Assembly (NCBI GenBank): GCA_944323725.1
Contig: CALUTP010000024.1
Location: 1-60,993 of the forward strand
Direction of reading: 5' to 3'
DNA from: Candidatus Gastranaerophilales bacterium
Lineage (GTDB): Bacteria > Cyanobacteriota > Vampirovibrionia > Gastranaerophilales > Gastranaerophilaceae
DNA: 60,993 nucleotides
Notes under the pieces: model-generated
Told to the model about the DNA's origin: nothing
Databases searched by the model: none
Seen by the model: the letters and a program-made list of their open reading frames with translations, nothing else
In this document: positions 60,877-60,993 of the stretch, in pieces
How positions within the stretch are numbered: position 1 is the first letter of the stretch
Layout of the letters: every line of letters begins with the position of its first letter
Made by a program: the position numbers and the translations under genes

Positions 60877-60918
60877 TTCACTTTTTCTTTTTGAAGTGAA
60901 GCAAAAAGAAAAAGTGAA
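60877..60918. repeat. Long perfect inverted repeat
   Basis: 17-bp arms (TTCACTTTTTCTTTTTG and its exact complement) around an eight-base loop AAGTGAAG. No T run of terminator type after it on either strand beyond the arms. Confidence 0.85.
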
Positions 60919-60947
60919 CCGAAAAAGAAAAACACACTGATATCACA

Positions 60948-60968
60948 GCAATGCCAAAATGGCATTGC
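60948..60968. repeat. Second inverted repeat near the window end
   Basis: GCAATGCCA, loop AAA, TGGCATTGC: perfect 9-bp stem, 30 bases after the previous one. Confidence 0.8.
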
Positions 60969-60993
60969 AAGTTCAAATTGAAATAGTGAAAAG

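Noticed and set aside
1-60993. tRNA, rRNA, CRISPR arrays, insertion sequences, prophage
   Set aside because: Scanned by eye for T-loop motifs, regular direct repeats, transposase and phage genes; none found. A tRNA search program was not available.

Overview
The window is AT-rich, densely packed and encodes a diderm anaerobe. Outer-membrane biogenesis genes (LptC- and LptA-like proteins), a TolC-type channel and a MacA-type adaptor argue for two membranes. Rubrerythrins, rubredoxin and a flavodiiron protein argue for an oxygen-sensitive life. Many small proteins with a prepilin signature (FTLAEVLITLG), a YggT protein, a DUF3536-type GH57 enzyme and AT-rich composition best fit a gut member of the Gastranaerophilales (Vampirovibrionia, Cyanobacteriota). 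That assignment is inference; there is no rRNA or tRNA gene in the window to confirm it. I saw no CRISPR array, insertion sequence or prophage.

Layout. 1-1490: two tandem prepilin-like genes on the minus strand, each behind a near-identical leader that contains a promoter, a short leader reading frame with an 11- or 12-base G tract, and a terminator-like hairpin. 1573-6674: an exported protein, a GH57 enzyme, a YkgJ-type cysteine-cluster protein and two hypothetical proteins. 6680-9719: trmD, rimM, a zinc-ribbon/RG-rich protein, dtd and an AbrB-like small gene. 9836-16892: a broken prepilin gene, rlmN, a second YkgJ protein, an EF-hand protein, a GT-C glycosyltransferase, an acyl-CoA dehydratase activase and a third poly-G prepilin gene. 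17092-29726: a membrane pyrophosphatase, glutamate synthase small subunit/NfnB-like reductase, an M16 peptidase, thrS and several small hypothetical genes. 29746-32738: an oxidative-stress cluster (perR-like regulator, rubredoxin, two rubrerythrins, flavodiiron protein). 32860-40173: ssb, a four-carbon acid sugar kinase with a PdxA2-like dehydrogenase, another prepilin gene, a small Xre regulator, secDF and dapA. 40384-47010: an operon lptC-lptA-TPR-dprA-topA-aroE. 47019-61 kb: a second small Xre regulator, a TolC/MacA/ABC efflux operon, trkH/trkA, yggT, mtnP, a lytic transglycosylase, a PepT-like peptidase and mutS2.

The most interesting signal is at the prepilin loci. Three loci carry a homologous start (M-Q/E-N...I-S/R-G-G-G) encoded across a G11 or G12 tract and preceded by a very strong Shine-Dalgarno. 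In one locus (16892) the tract lies in frame inside the prepilin gene, so slippage would switch the gene directly. In the other two the leader frame is separate; only one of three tract lengths lets the leader ribosome run through a terminator-like hairpin and stop flush against its U-run. Copy A (G11) is in that frame and copy B (G12) is not. Between the copies the hairpin stem is identical while 8 of 13 loop bases differ, and the only length change in about 220 bp is in the G tract. This suggests a phase-variable, translation-controlled attenuator for pilin expression (hypothesis).

A second pattern is a group of genes without a Shine-Dalgarno in which a -10 box ends 6 or 7 bases before the ATG, as expected for leaderless mRNAs. 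It includes both small Xre regulators and both YkgJ-type proteins.
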